A DNA stretch of 64,000 nt from Sphingobium scionense (GTDB lineage Bacteria; Pseudomonadota; Alphaproteobacteria; Sphingomonadales; Sphingomonadaceae). The stretch lies in the NCBI RefSeq assembly GCF_014197035.1, contig NZ_JACIEU010000005.1, forward strand, positions 62,001 through 126,000. The letters run 5' to 3'. The position numbers and the translations under genes were made by a program. Shown here in pieces: positions 53,050 to 61,850 of the stretch. Below the pieces are notes generated by a model that saw only the letters and a program-made list of their open reading frames with translations, made no database searches and had not been told where the DNA came from. Position 1 is the stretch's first letter. The number at the start of each line of letters is the position of its first letter.

Positions 53050-53472
53050 TCAGCCCGCCACGGCCGCAGCGGTCAGGCAGGCGACCGCAGCCTTCATCAT
53101 CGCCAGGAAGATGGCGGCGGATCGCTCATTCGCCTCGATCCGGCCGGACAGCGATCCCAGCAACAGGTCGACCAGGCGAAAGGCGATCAGTTGCAGCACC
53201 AGCGTGACGCTGCCCCAGATGACCACGTCCCAGACATTGACCGATCCGGCGAGGCAGAAGGCGAGCGGTACGGCAAGGCCAAGGGCCGCGCCACCCAGCG
53301 AAATGGCCGCCGCCTCATTGCCGGCGCGGATCAGCTTGAACTCGTCATGTGGGGTTATCCACATATAGACCGCCATGGCCGCGGCCCAGACCAGGGTCGC
53401 GCAGGCGAGGTGGAGAAGAAGGATCGGCAGGCCCGACAACAGGCTCTGGAAGACGGGGGTGGGATCGCTCAT
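53050..53472 (-). CDS. DUF350 membrane protein
   Basis: A 140-residue protein with four hydrophobic helices. 'EFKLIRAGNEAAAISLGGAALGLAVPLAF' is the typical DUF350 segment, and a second related half follows ('VWDVVIWGSVTLVLQLIAF'). The family is of unknown function and is often near envelope genes. The start at 53472 is the conserved one (MSDPTPVF); an upstream frame to 53508 is not supported. Confidence 0.85.
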   Translation of the reverse strand: MSDPTPVFQSLLSGLPILLLHLACATLVWAAAMAVYMWITPHDEFKLIRAGNEAAAISLGGAALGLAVPLAFCLAGSVNVWDVVIWGSVTLVLQLIAFRLVDLLLGSLSGRIEANERSAAIFLAMMKAAVACLTAAAVAG

Positions 53473-53545
53473 GGGAACAGAAATGCCGCAACCCGCCCTC
53501 GGGTTCAATCGGGGCGGGCCGCGATATATATTTGCTCAGGCGGGG

Positions 53546-53866
53546 TCAGCGACAGATGCGCACCCGGACCCGGCGGTCGCGATAGGGATTATAGCGCCAC
53601 TCATCCCAGCAGCGCTGGCGATAGCTGGAGCGATAATAGCCGCGTCGGCCATCATGATAGCGCCGGTCGCCGCGCCAGTCGCGGCGGTCGCCCCAACGCC
53701 GATTGTCCCAGTGGCGCCGATCCCGACCCCGATTCTCCCAGCGTCCATCGCGGTCGCCGCGCCAGCCGTCGCCGCGATACTGTTGCGCCTGGGCTGGTGC
53801 GCTGGTGACGGTAATGCCGGCCATGGCCAGGCCCAGCATCGCAGCGCTTTTCCACAGGAATTTCAT
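53546..53866 (-). CDS. Small Arg/Trp/Asp-rich exported protein
   Basis: A 106-residue protein with a signal peptide ending at 'APAQAQ' (about residue 28). The mature part is built of WRGDRD/RW/RRDWRGDRR-type repeats, extremely rich in Arg, Trp, Asp and Gly, ending in 'RVRVRIC'. Such basic, aromatic-rich proteins are found in sphingomonads but lack a known role. The composition suggests disorder or surface/nucleic-acid binding. Confidence 0.7.
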   Translation of the reverse strand: MKFLWKSAAMLGLAMAGITVTSAPAQAQQYRGDGWRGDRDGRWENRGRDRRHWDNRRWGDRRDWRGDRRYHDGRRGYYRSSYRQRCWDEWRYNPYRDRRVRVRICR

Positions 53867-53942
53867 CTTGCTTCTCCTCTGTCCGGCCCGGCTGCCGGGG
53901 CAGCGCGGGGGCGTGGAGAGGAGAATGGGGCCAAGTCACTGA

Positions 53943-53991
53943 ACCGTCCGGGAACGGGGCTGACAGGCTGTGTTCAGCCCGCCCGGACGGT
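53943..53991. terminator. Long two-stage hairpin downstream of cfa
   Basis: Outer stem ACCGTCCGGG (53943-53952) / CCCGGACGGT (53982-53991), inner stem GGGCTGA (53957-53963) / TCAGCCC (53974-53980). It lies 38 bp past the cfa stop and upstream of the small exported protein. There is no U-run, so termination is possible but unproven. Confidence 0.55.
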
Positions 53992-54029
53992 CGCATTTCT
54001 GCCTCGCATCATCGGTGCGTGGCGGCGTA

Positions 54030-55271
54030 TCAGCGCCCGCGCAGCGCCGTCTCGGCCTCGATCATATAGTCGCGGGTGATCGGCAAGGCGCGGCGGTCGC
54101 GCACATATTGGACCTGGAAATTGACCATCGATCCATGTTCGAACACGGTCGCCGCGCCCGCCAGATAGAAGGTCCACAGGCGGAAGAAACGCTCGTCATA
54201 GAGGGCGACGATCTCCGCCTTGTGCGCCATGGTCCGCTTGTACCAGTCGCGGATGGTGAGGCCGTAATGGATGCGCAGCACCTCCACGTCGGTAATCATC
54301 AGCCGCGTGCCCTCGCTGCCCGCCACCATTTCCGACAAAGCGGGGATATAGCCGCCGGGGAAGATATATTTGGTGGTGAACAGGTCGGTGATGCCGGGGC
54401 CGTCGACGCGGCCGATCGTGTGGATCAGCATCACGCCATCCTGGGTCAGCAGGTCGCGGCACTTGTTGTAGAAGACACGATAGTCGGCGGTGCCGACATG
54501 TTCGAACATGCCGACCGACACGATGCGGTCGAACGGCCCTTCAATGTCGCGATAGTCGATCAGCTCGAACCGGACATGGTCGGCGACGCCCGCGTCGATC
54601 GCCCGCTGGCGCGCGACCTTCAACTGTTCTTCCGACAGGGTGATGCCGGTCACGTCGACACCGAAATGCTTGTGCAGGTACAGCGCCATGCCGCCCCAGC
54701 CGCAGCCGATGTCCAGCACCTTCATGCCCGGCTTCAGGTAGAGCTTGGCGGCGATATGCGCCTTCTTGTCTTCCTGCGCCTGCTCCAGGCTGATCCCCGC
54801 CTCATTCTCCGCATCGGGGAAATAGGCGCAGCTATATTGGCGGTCGCGGTCGAGGAAGAGGGCGTAGAGCGCGCCCGACAGGTCATAATGATGGGCGACA
54901 TTGGCCTTGGACCGGCTGCGGTGATTGGCCTTCCACAGCTTGCGGCGCACCGTCTTCAGCGCGCGCTGCACCGGCCCCTTGGCGTCGATCGACTTGCCAT
55001 TTTCCCAGGCATTATTCTGGCGGATCATGGACACGAACTCCATGATGCCGCCGCCCTCGATCGCCACCCGGCCATCGATATAGGCCTCGGCCATGCCCAG
55101 GCGCGGATCCTTGACGATGTCGAGGGGCACGCGTTTGTCGAGGAAGCGCAGCGCCAGCGGAGGGAAGTCCGGGTCGGGCGAGCCGACGGTAACGCTACGG
55201 CCGTCGGCATAGAAAACGGTCAACTGACCCTTGGTGACAAGACGTCTCAGAACGCGGTCGAAAATCTTCAT
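54030..55271 (-). CDS. cfa: Cyclopropane-fatty-acyl-phospholipid synthase
   Basis: A 413-residue SAM-dependent enzyme that methylenates cis double bonds of membrane lipid acyl chains. The SAM motif is 'LDIGCGWGGM' at about 186-195, and 'CAYFPD', 'GITLSEEQ' and 'SVGMFEHVG' are typical of CFAS. Length is normal. It is in line with a Moco enzyme/cytochrome pair upstream on the same strand (32-bp gap), possibly one transcript. Confidence 0.94.
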   Translation of the reverse strand: MKIFDRVLRRLVTKGQLTVFYADGRSVTVGSPDPDFPPLALRFLDKRVPLDIVKDPRLGMAEAYIDGRVAIEGGGIMEFVSMIRQNNAWENGKSIDAKGPVQRALKTVRRKLWKANHRSRSKANVAHHYDLSGALYALFLDRDRQYSCAYFPDAENEAGISLEQAQEDKKAHIAAKLYLKPGMKVLDIGCGWGGMALYLHKHFGVDVTGITLSEEQLKVARQRAIDAGVADHVRFELIDYRDIEGPFDRIVSVGMFEHVGTADYRVFYNKCRDLLTQDGVMLIHTIGRVDGPGITDLFTTKYIFPGGYIPALSEMVAGSEGTRLMITDVEVLRIHYGLTIRDWYKRTMAHKAEIVALYDERFFRLWTFYLAGAATVFEHGSMVNFQVQYVRDRRALPITRDYMIEAETALRGR

Positions 55272-55303
55272 GGAGCAGGCTGGTCCTTCTCGTTACGCGG
55301 CCG

Positions 55304-56050
55304 TCAAATGCCTGCATACCAATCATAATTGGCGCGGTCTTCCCAAAAACCGCCCTTGCCTCGACCAATGGTCAGAAGGCTCTCCACCGCCTCGATCCGC
55401 ATCAGATATTTGGCCTGTTTATAACCCAACTGCCGCTCCACCCGCAGCCGCAGCGGCGCACCATTGGCGACGCTGAGCGGCCGGTCGTTGAGGGCAAAGG
55501 CCAGGATGGTCTGGGGGTGGAAGGCATCGATCAGGTCGATGCTCTCATAATAAGCGGTGCCACCGCCCATGTCGTCGGCGCAGTGGAAGACGATATAGCG
55601 GGCGCGATCGCGCAGCCCCGCGCCGTCGAGCAGCAGCTTCAACGGCACGCCGCGCCATTTGCCGATCGCGCTCCACCCCTCGACGCAGTCATGGCGGGTG
55701 ATCTGCTCGCGATGGGGCAGGGCGTGCAATTGCGACAGCGACAGCGACAGGGGCCGGGCGACCAGTCCGTCGACGCGCAACCGCCAGTCGGCAAAGCCGC
55801 TGCGCCACAGCGCCTTGTAGGCCGGGGTGTTGGGATTGGCGGTGCCGTTCGCGCGGAAGATGGGCGAAATCTGCTCGGGCCGGAACTCCTGTGCCAATGC
55901 GTCGCGCGCCATGATTGTGCGCTGCGCCCATTGATGGAAATTGTCCGCGGAAAAGAGGATGTCGCGGGCGAGCGACTGGCGCGCGATCCGGTCGCATCCC
56001 GCCAGCGTCGCGGCCGCGCCCAGCAGCAGGGTGCGACGGGTCAGGATCAT
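55304..56050 (-). CDS. Molybdopterin-dependent oxidoreductase, MsrP/sulfite-oxidase-like
   Basis: A 248-residue periplasmic molybdoenzyme of the sulfite oxidase fold. The N-terminus has a twin-arginine-type start (RRTLLLGA) and lipobox LAGC (Cys19), so it may be Tat-exported and lipid-anchored. The molybdenum-binding Cys is Cys122 ('ITRHDCVEGWS'). It lacks a C-terminal dimerisation domain, as MsrP does. It overlaps the downstream end of the cytochrome b gene by four bases (ATGA). A role in repairing oxidised methionine or another sulfur/nitrogen substrate is inferred. Confidence 0.87.
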   Translation of the reverse strand: MILTRRTLLLGAAATLAGCDRIARQSLARDILFSADNFHQWAQRTIMARDALAQEFRPEQISPIFRANGTANPNTPAYKALWRSGFADWRLRVDGLVARPLSLSLSQLHALPHREQITRHDCVEGWSAIGKWRGVPLKLLLDGAGLRDRARYIVFHCADDMGGGTAYYESIDLIDAFHPQTILAFALNDRPLSVANGAPLRLRVERQLGYKQAKYLMRIEAVESLLTIGRGKGGFWEDRANYDWYAGI

Positions 56051-56763
56051 GGCCGGTCCTTCGGCAGGCGATAACGGCCGGTAATCATCGACATTATCTC
56101 GTTCACCGGACCGGCGAGCAGCACCATCACTATGTGGACCAGGAAGAAGGCGACCAGTGCGAAGGCGGCCAGGAAATGGATCGACCGGGCCGACTGGCGA
56201 CCGCCGAACAGATCGACCAGCCAGGGCCAGGCGGCGTTCATGCCGGGCGACATGGTGAGGCCGGTCAGGATCAGCAGCGGCAGGGCGAGGAAGATGACCG
56301 CGATATAGCTCGCCTTCTGCAGCACATTGTAGCGCAGAGCCGCGGCGCCTGTGGGGAAGCGCAGCCGGGCGTGGTCACATATGTCCTGCCAGACATGGCG
56401 CGGGGCCAGTTCGCCCCGGCGAAAGGCCAGGTCGCGGGCGATATGGCCGCCCGCCAGGCTCCAGACCATGTAGAAGAGCAGCGCGAAGGCGAAGATCGGC
56501 GCGGCGGTCAGGTGCCAATGGCGCGACAGCGCCAGATTATAGAGGGCGGGCAGGGTGATCCAGCCGGGGAACCGGTCCAGCTCCAGCCAGGCATGGTCGA
56601 AATTGGCGCCATATTGCCCCCAATAGAGGCGGGGATGGGCGTTGAAGATGCCAAGGCCGGAGGTGAAGAGGATGTAGAGCAGCAGCGCGTTCAGCCAGTG
56701 CCACAGCCGGGTCGGCCCGCGATGGCGGCGGACCAGGTCCGCTGGGGCGTGATGCGGTTCCAT
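56047..56763 (-). CDS. Cytochrome b561-type membrane subunit
   Basis: A 238-residue integral membrane protein with four to five helices. It has paired histidines suited to b-type haem ('RLWHWLNALLLY', 'LSRHWHLTAAP', 'SIHFLAAFALVAFFLVHIVMV'). It is the electron-donor partner of the molybdoenzyme that overlaps it. The start at 56763 (MEPHHAPAD) is preferred; the frame upstream to 56820 is weak. It resembles the formate-dehydrogenase-gamma-like group rather than MsrQ. Confidence 0.86.
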   Translation of the reverse strand: MEPHHAPADLVRRHRGPTRLWHWLNALLLYILFTSGLGIFNAHPRLYWGQYGANFDHAWLELDRFPGWITLPALYNLALSRHWHLTAAPIFAFALLFYMVWSLAGGHIARDLAFRRGELAPRHVWQDICDHARLRFPTGAAALRYNVLQKASYIAVIFLALPLLILTGLTMSPGMNAAWPWLVDLFGGRQSARSIHFLAAFALVAFFLVHIVMVLLAGPVNEIMSMITGRYRLPKDRP

Positions 56764-57026
56764 GGCGGTGACCCTATTGTCTTTCGTCGAAATATCCAGC
56801 CGTATCGCGGTCGTTCGCATGGCCTGGGCTGTCGTTGGTCGAATGGCGATGGTGCCGGGCGTGCCATTGCGATCAACGGCTGGCCCTGCAAGGGACTGAT
56901 GAAGTCGACTTCAAAGAATTTTCGTACAGAAATTTGAATTGATAAAATTCCTCCACGAAACGGGAGTATAAACAAGGTCGCCTGTCACGATTTTCGGCGC
57001 TTCGACGCAGATATTGGATGGGTAAT

Positions 57027-57587
57027 ATGAAGAGTATCACGTTTTTTATCGCTTCGGCTGTTTTGTGTTTCGTTTCGGCGCCTGTCTTTGCGCAGGATTA
57101 TGCCCCTTTCACGGGTGCTCATGCCGAAATCATCACCGGCTATGATGTGGTCGATGCCAAGGGTGCCAAATCGGCCGATGGCCTGCTCTATGGCCTCAAT
57201 GCCGGCTATGACTTTGCCTTGGGTGGCCTGATCCTCGGCATCGAGGGCGAAATTTCCGATTCCACCACCCGCCTGCATGTCGCCGGGGGCAAGAGCGAGA
57301 CCGACCGCGACCTTTATGTCGGTGGGCGGCTCGGCGTGCCGCTCGGCAGCAAGGCGCTCGCCTATGTGAAGGCGGGCTACAGCAACGCCCGGATGGAATA
57401 TGAAGCCAGTGACGGCGAAGGCGGCCTGATCCGCGGCGGCGACAATGGCGACGGGCTGCGGCTCGGCGCGGGTCTGGAATATCGGATCGCCGAAAAGCTC
57501 TTCCTCAAGGGCGAATATCGTTACTCCGATTATGAGGCGGGCGTGTCGCGCCACCAACTGGTGACGGGGATCGGCTTGCGCTTCTGA
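57027..57587 (+). CDS. Outer-membrane beta-barrel protein (OmpA-like/PF13505 type)
   Basis: A 186-residue protein with a signal peptide ending at 'APVFAQ' (about residue 22). The mature part has alternating strands and ends 'VTGIGLRF', a classic barrel C-terminus. The 8-stranded type is expected. Start 57027 (MKSITFF) follows GGATGGG; an ATG at 57018 is also possible. It is related to the barrel 330 bp downstream: both begin 'FAQD.APFTG'. A GC-rich terminator follows. Confidence 0.85.
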   Translation: MKSITFFIASAVLCFVSAPVFAQDYAPFTGAHAEIITGYDVVDAKGAKSADGLLYGLNAGYDFALGGLILGIEGEISDSTTRLHVAGGKSETDRDLYVGGRLGVPLGSKALAYVKAGYSNARMEYEASDGEGGLIRGGDNGDGLRLGAGLEYRIAEKLFLKGEYRYSDYEAGVSRHQLVTGIGLRF

Positions 57588-57612
57588 TCGCCCGCAAATT
57601 CGGACTTTCGGG

Positions 57613-57642
57613 AAAGGGGCGGCTGTCGGGCTGCCCCTTTTT
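57613..57642 (+). terminator. Terminator of first barrel gene
   Basis: AAAGGGGC (57613-57620) / GCCCCTTT (57633-57640), then TT to 57642. Stem and T-tract suggest intrinsic termination. Confidence 0.75.
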
Positions 57643-57913
57643 CGCGGCCGGTCGTGCTGCAGGCGCGTTGTCACACTTTTGCAACACAAGGGCTGAAATT
57701 GATTGAAATAAAGGTCTTGCCCCTTTGCAAGTGACTTTGGCGATCCTAGATGGCCAATGCGCTCTCATGATGCAGAGGGGGCAGTTCCTCTCCGAAGTGT
57801 CGGAGAAGAATAAGCAGGAGGAAGTGTGACTCTATTTCATATTTTCCTAGCATCAAACCTGAACGCTAGATGAACAATTAAGTCGTAGCGTCATAATAAA
57901 TATCGAGGACTTT
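57643..57913. other. Long non-coding gap between the two barrel genes
   Basis: The 326-bp space between the barrels (57588-57913) holds the first gene's terminator and then this AT-richer region. A GCAGGAGGAA at 57814-57823 precedes only a GTG-TGA, so it is not a gene start. It probably contains the promoter and leader of the second barrel. No RNA gene is recognised. Confidence 0.4.
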
Positions 57914-58423
57914 ATGAAGACTGTGATTTTCGCAGCTATTGCTGCTGCTGCCGCTGTTTCTGCTCCCGCTTTCGCTCAGGATGCTGCGCCGTTCACCGGT
58001 CCGCGCGCTGGCGTCACCATGGGCTTTGACAAGGCGCAGGGCGAAGAAGGCTTCAGCTACGGCGTGACCGCCGGCTACGACCTCGCCGTTGCCAACCGCG
58101 TGACCTTCGGTCCGGAAGTCTCCTTCGGTGACTCGACCGTCGACGGCCAGGGCATCGACGCCAGCCGTGATCTCGCCGCTTCGGTCCGTCTCGGCTATGT
58201 CGTGACCCCGAAGATCCTGGCGTTCGGCAAGGTCGGCTATGCGTCGAGCCGCATCGAGGCCGCTGGTGCCCACACCTCGCTGGAAGGCGTCCGCTACGGC
58301 GGTGGCCTGGAATATTCGGTGACCCCGAACACCTATATCTCGGCCGAATATCAGCGCACCGAATATGAAGATAATTTCGGTGGCCGCGACGCTGGCGTCG
58401 TCGGCATCGGCTACCGTTTCTGA
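57914..58423 (+). CDS. Outer-membrane beta-barrel protein, paralogue
   Basis: A 169-residue protein with a signal peptide (about 1-22, 'APAFAQ'). It has eight short beta strands with 'YGVTAGYDLAV', 'VRLGYVVTPK', 'FGKVGYASSR', 'YGGGLEYSV', 'YISAEYQRT' and a C-terminal 'GIGYRF'. This is the small barrel type that surface proteins such as OmpW/OmpX relatives use. It follows a similar gene and appears to be a tandem duplicate. Strong terminator follows, so it is likely well expressed. Confidence 0.87.
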   Translation: MKTVIFAAIAAAAAVSAPAFAQDAAPFTGPRAGVTMGFDKAQGEEGFSYGVTAGYDLAVANRVTFGPEVSFGDSTVDGQGIDASRDLAASVRLGYVVTPKILAFGKVGYASSRIEAAGAHTSLEGVRYGGGLEYSVTPNTYISAEYQRTEYEDNFGGRDAGVVGIGYRF

Positions 58424-58446
58424 TCCTTTCAGATCGGAATATGGGG

Positions 58447-58476
58447 AAGGGCGGTCCATTTGGGCCGCCCTTTTTT
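58447..58476 (+). terminator. Strong Rho-independent terminator
   Basis: AAGGGCGG (58447-58454) / CCGCCCTT (58465-58472) followed by TTTTTT to 58476. It closes the second barrel gene and abuts the end of the convergent gene at 58475. Confidence 0.9.
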
Positions 58477-58897
58477 ATGCCGGCAAGGCGCGGATATCGG
58501 GCGCGACCCATATGCGCCGAGCAAGCGGCGTCATCAGCGTCTCGCGCGACCAGTAGGTGAAGAGCCAGTCCTTGTCGCCCAGCGGCGATGCCATCAGCGC
58601 CGTATAGGCCGTGGCTGGCGTCACGTCGTCGGACTGGCCCGCCAGCAATTGCCGCGCCATGTGCAGCGATGCCTGGGTGATGGTCGCATGATAGCCGCTG
58701 GTGTCGCTGTTCACCCCGCCGACGCTTTCATTGTAGCGGCGGATCATGCCCGGCATGTCGCTTTCGGCGTCAACATCGGGCCGGCGCAGCATCAGCCACA
58801 GCGCGGTCGCGAAATGGGCGCCATGGGTCCAGCGCGCCTTGGGCAAAGTGCAGGCCAGAAAATCGCAGCCCAGCGCATCGATCTCGTCATCGGTCAT
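58475..58897 (-). CDS. Hypothetical protein, unknown family
   Basis: A 140-residue protein. Start 58897 (MTDDEID) follows GGGAGAGGG on the minus strand. It has no signal peptide or membrane segment. Notable pieces are 'WTHGAHFATALWLMLRRPD', 'IRRYNESVGGVNSDTSGYHATITQA' and 'SPLGDKDWLFTYWS'. The conserved-looking His, Trp and Asn residues suggest a small enzyme or binding protein, but I do not recognise it. It lies 29 bp after the YkgJ gene, probably in one transcript. Confidence 0.7.
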   Translation of the reverse strand: MTDDEIDALGCDFLACTLPKARWTHGAHFATALWLMLRRPDVDAESDMPGMIRRYNESVGGVNSDTSGYHATITQASLHMARQLLAGQSDDVTPATAYTALMASPLGDKDWLFTYWSRETLMTPLARRIWVAPDIRALPA

Positions 58898-58926
58898 CAT
58901 CCCTCTCCCGCCCGGTCCAGCTCTGC

Positions 58927-59721
58927 TCATCCGTAGAGCGGCAGATATTCGTAGCCGCGCGTCGTGTCGGGCAAGGCGTCGCCGCCTTGTGCTTCCGCCA
59001 TCATGCGCCGCGTCTCGGCCCGCAACGAGACAATTTCCACTTGCAGCGGCGCAGCGTCTGTCGGCAGCCCGCCGTCCATCACTTCGCGCAGGGCGTCCAG
59101 CAGTCGTGCCGGCGCCGGTTTCCAAATAGCATAGCCTTCGTTGGCCAGTGCGGCCTGATTGATGCCCAGAAGTGCGAGCAGTCGCGTCTTGCGAGCGACA
59201 TCGTCCATGCCGGTGGCGCGTGCGTGATCGATTGCGGTCGCCGTGACGGCATCGGCCATGCCGGTTATTGGGTGTGAAAAGAGCGGCTGATCGGCATCCC
59301 AGGCTTGGGGCGGGCAGAGCTTCTCCGCTGGCACGATCCGTCGGTCGGGCCGAATTTCGGCGGGGTAGATGCGGCAGGCGTTGGGCCGCCGGTCATAGGC
59401 GCCGCAACGCATATCGGCCTGCAAATTGGGGCAGGGACCGTCGAACACGGCGGTCGGCAATACGGAAATGGTCACGGGCAACGCGTGGCTGGTTGCCGGC
59501 GCGGCACGTGCCGCGCGATAGGCCTCGCTCGATCCCTCGGGAAACTCCAGGGCCGGAGCCGCATCGCACAACAACTCGACGCGCCCGCCATGATCGAGCC
59601 AGGTGATCGCTTCTGACAGGCTCAGGAGCAGGCGTAGCCCGTTGCAGCATCGGCCGCAGGACGTGCAGGAAAATTGCAGGGCGGAAGCGGCTTCCGTCCC
59701 CTGTTCGGGATTGCTGTTCAT
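58927..59721 (-). CDS. YkgJ-family cysteine-cluster protein
   Basis: A 264-residue protein with an N-terminal metal-binding cluster 'CTSCGRCC' (Cys19, 22, 25, 26) and further cysteines in 'GPCPNLQADMRCGAYDRRPNACRIYP'. This is the arrangement of the YkgJ/FliB zinc- or iron-binding family. The rest is helical. Start 59721 (MNSNPEQ) is chosen by the position of the cluster. Its partner is the unknown gene downstream. Function is not known. Confidence 0.85.
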   Translation of the reverse strand: MNSNPEQGTEAASALQFSCTSCGRCCNGLRLLLSLSEAITWLDHGGRVELLCDAAPALEFPEGSSEAYRAARAAPATSHALPVTISVLPTAVFDGPCPNLQADMRCGAYDRRPNACRIYPAEIRPDRRIVPAEKLCPPQAWDADQPLFSHPITGMADAVTATAIDHARATGMDDVARKTRLLALLGINQAALANEGYAIWKPAPARLLDALREVMDGGLPTDAAPLQVEIVSLRAETRRMMAEAQGGDALPDTTRGYEYLPLYG

Positions 59722-59879
59722 CGGTGCGGACCCGGAGCTGGAACATGGGTGCCGCCCCACGCGCCACCCTTTTCAACGCCAGCCCGCTTGCTTTTGGAAG
59801 TCGGGCAGGCATTTCAAACGGCTAAGCCGTTTTGCCGGGGCTGGTCAAGCGGCTGGTCCAGGCCGGGTCAGCGCGAAAT

Positions 59880-61139
59880 TCAGCCGAGCGCCGCTTGCTT
59901 CTCTTCGGCCAGGCGCTTCATCTCTGCCTTGCTCTTTTTCTCGCTCGCCGACTTGAGCTGGCCACAGGCGGCCATGATGTCGCGGCCGCGCGGTGTGCGC
60001 ACTGGCGCGGAAATGCCGCCCTCGAATACGATCGTGCTGAAGGCGCGAATCCGTTCCTGGCTCGAACATTCATAGTCGGTGCCCGGCCAGGGGTTGAACG
60101 GGATCAGGTTGACCTTGGCCGGCAGCTTATATTTGCGGATCAGGCGGACCAGCTCATGCGCGTCGGCATCGCTGTCATTCTTGTCCTTGATCATCACATA
60201 TTCGAACGTGATGCGCCGGGCATTGTTCGCCTTGGGATAATCGGCGCAGGCCTGCAGCAGTTCCTCGATGCCATATTTGCGGTTGAGCGGCACCAGCTCG
60301 TCGCGCACTTCCTTGGTCACGGCATGGAGCGAAACCGCCAGGTTCACGCCGATTTCCTCGGCCGCGCGCGCCATCATCGGCACGACGCCGCTGGTCGACA
60401 GGGTGATGCGCCGCTTGGACAGGGCGAGGCCATCGCCGTCCATCACCAGCTTGAGCGCATCGCGCACATGGTCGAAATTATAGAGTGGCTCGCCCATGCC
60501 CATCATCACGATGTTGGTGAGCATGCGGCCATCCGCCGTATATTGCGCCTCGTCGTCCGCCTCGTCATCATTGACGCTGGCCATGCTGCCCTTGGGCCAT
60601 TCGCCCAGCGCGTCGCGTGCCAGCATGACCTGGCCGACAATCTCGCCCGGCGTCAGGTTGCGGACCAGCCGCATCGTGCCGGTGTGGCAGAAGCTGCAGT
60701 TGAGCGTGCAGCCGACCTGGCTCGACACGCACAGCGTGCCGCGATCCGCATCGGGGATGAAGACCATCTCATAATCCTGGCCGTCGTCCGACCGGAGCAG
60801 CCATTTGCGGGTGCCGTCGTTCGATACCTGGGCCTCCACCACCTGCGGGCGGCCGACGATGAAGCGTTCCGCCATCCATAGCCGCATCGGCTTGGCGAGG
60901 TCGGTCATCTTCTCGAAATCGGTTTCGCCGCGATGATAGAGCCAATGGAACAGCTGCTTGGAGCGCAGCTTGGCGGCCTTCTGGTCGAGACCGGCTTCTT
61001 CCAGCGCCCCCTTCATCTGGGCACGGGTCAGGCCCAGCATGTCGACGCGTCCGTCCTCACGGGGCGTCACCGCGCGGGGCACGGGCACAGGGTCGATAAG
61101 GCCGGGAATCGGCATGATGGGGTTGGCGGCGGAGTGCAT
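59880..61139 (-). CDS. rlmN: Dual-specificity rRNA/tRNA A2503/A37 methyltransferase RlmN
   Basis: A 419-residue radical SAM enzyme. The iron-sulfur motif is '[11 protein letters not shown]', and the second catalytic Cys is in 'IMAACGQL'. N-terminal residues about 35-100 hold a helical accessory domain. It adds a methyl group to C2 of A2503 in 23S rRNA and of A37 in tRNA. Start 61139 (MHSAANPIM) is used; 61151 and a Met eight codons further in are alternatives. It is upstream of nothing on its strand and close to the IalB-like gene. Confidence 0.95.
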   Translation of the reverse strand: MHSAANPIMPIPGLIDPVPVPRAVTPREDGRVDMLGLTRAQMKGALEEAGLDQKAAKLRSKQLFHWLYHRGETDFEKMTDLAKPMRLWMAERFIVGRPQVVEAQVSNDGTRKWLLRSDDGQDYEMVFIPDADRGTLCVSSQVGCTLNCSFCHTGTMRLVRNLTPGEIVGQVMLARDALGEWPKGSMASVNDDEADDEAQYTADGRMLTNIVMMGMGEPLYNFDHVRDALKLVMDGDGLALSKRRITLSTSGVVPMMARAAEEIGVNLAVSLHAVTKEVRDELVPLNRKYGIEELLQACADYPKANNARRITFEYVMIKDKNDSDADAHELVRLIRKYKLPAKVNLIPFNPWPGTDYECSSQERIRAFSTIVFEGGISAPVRTPRGRDIMAACGQLKSASEKKSKAEMKRLAEEKQAALG

Positions 61140-61187
61140 GGCCGCGCACATAGGCGATTTTGCCGGATTTTTAAAGTGGCGTTGGAA

Positions 61188-61679
61188 TCAGCGCAAACGG
61201 GCGCACCCCAGCGCTGCCGCGTCGATCGCCGTGGCCGCGCCGCGCAGCGCATAGCTGTCGGCAAAGGCGCTGCCCTTCGCCGATGTCGATTGCACGCTCA
61301 TGCTGCTGGCGGAGCGCATCGCGGCGATGATCGCGGCATCATCCTGTGGATTGGCGGCCCAGGCGTCGGCCTGGCCCGCAACCAGCGCAAAACGGCGGTC
61401 GCCGACGCTGAGCGAGACCCGCGCATTGGCGGCGCGCGGGCGGCTGAGGCGGAAATGGACCTGGCCGCGGACATGCTGGCGCGGCCAGGTGCCGACGGCG
61501 GCAAAGCCTGTCGGCGCCTCGCCTGTGCGGCGCTGGGTCGGCATGGCGATGGCGTAGCAGCGCGGCGTCACAGGATCACGGAAAGCGCCCCAGCTTTCGA
61601 AAATGCCGAGCGAATCGCGCGCCATGACCGGGCTGGCGAGGGCGACGAGCGGGATCAGCAGGGCGGGCAGGCGGCGCAT
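61188..61679 (-). CDS. Invasion-associated locus B (IalB)-like protein
   Basis: A 163-residue exported protein with a signal peptide ending at 'ASPVMA' (about residue 20). It has the IalB-type beta fold: 'FESWGAFRDPVTPRCYAIAMP' at the front, 'SVGDRRFALVAGQADAWA' midway, and a terminal 'ALGCARLR' Cys. The two cysteines could pair. Family members are periplasmic or surface proteins with unclear role. Start 61679 lies just after a purine-rich stretch. Confidence 0.82.
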   Translation of the reverse strand: MRRLPALLIPLVALASPVMARDSLGIFESWGAFRDPVTPRCYAIAMPTQRRTGEAPTGFAAVGTWPRQHVRGQVHFRLSRPRAANARVSLSVGDRRFALVAGQADAWAANPQDDAAIIAAMRSASSMSVQSTSAKGSAFADSYALRGAATAIDAAALGCARLR

Positions 61680-61850
61680 GGTCCGGGCAAAGCGCAAGCC
61701 ATCGCCTTTTGCAAGCCCGGCTTCGTTTCGAAAGCGCGTCGAGGTGCTTGCCGCCGCCGACATAGCGGTTATGAAGGACCATCCATCATTGCCGCCGGGA
61801 TTCGACCGAATCCTCGCCATCGACGCAAAAAGAACGGACAGAACAGGGAC

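Noticed and set aside
57814..57829. Small gene after the AGGAGG-like site in the barrel gap
   Set aside because: The nearest start codon GTG is followed at once by TGA.
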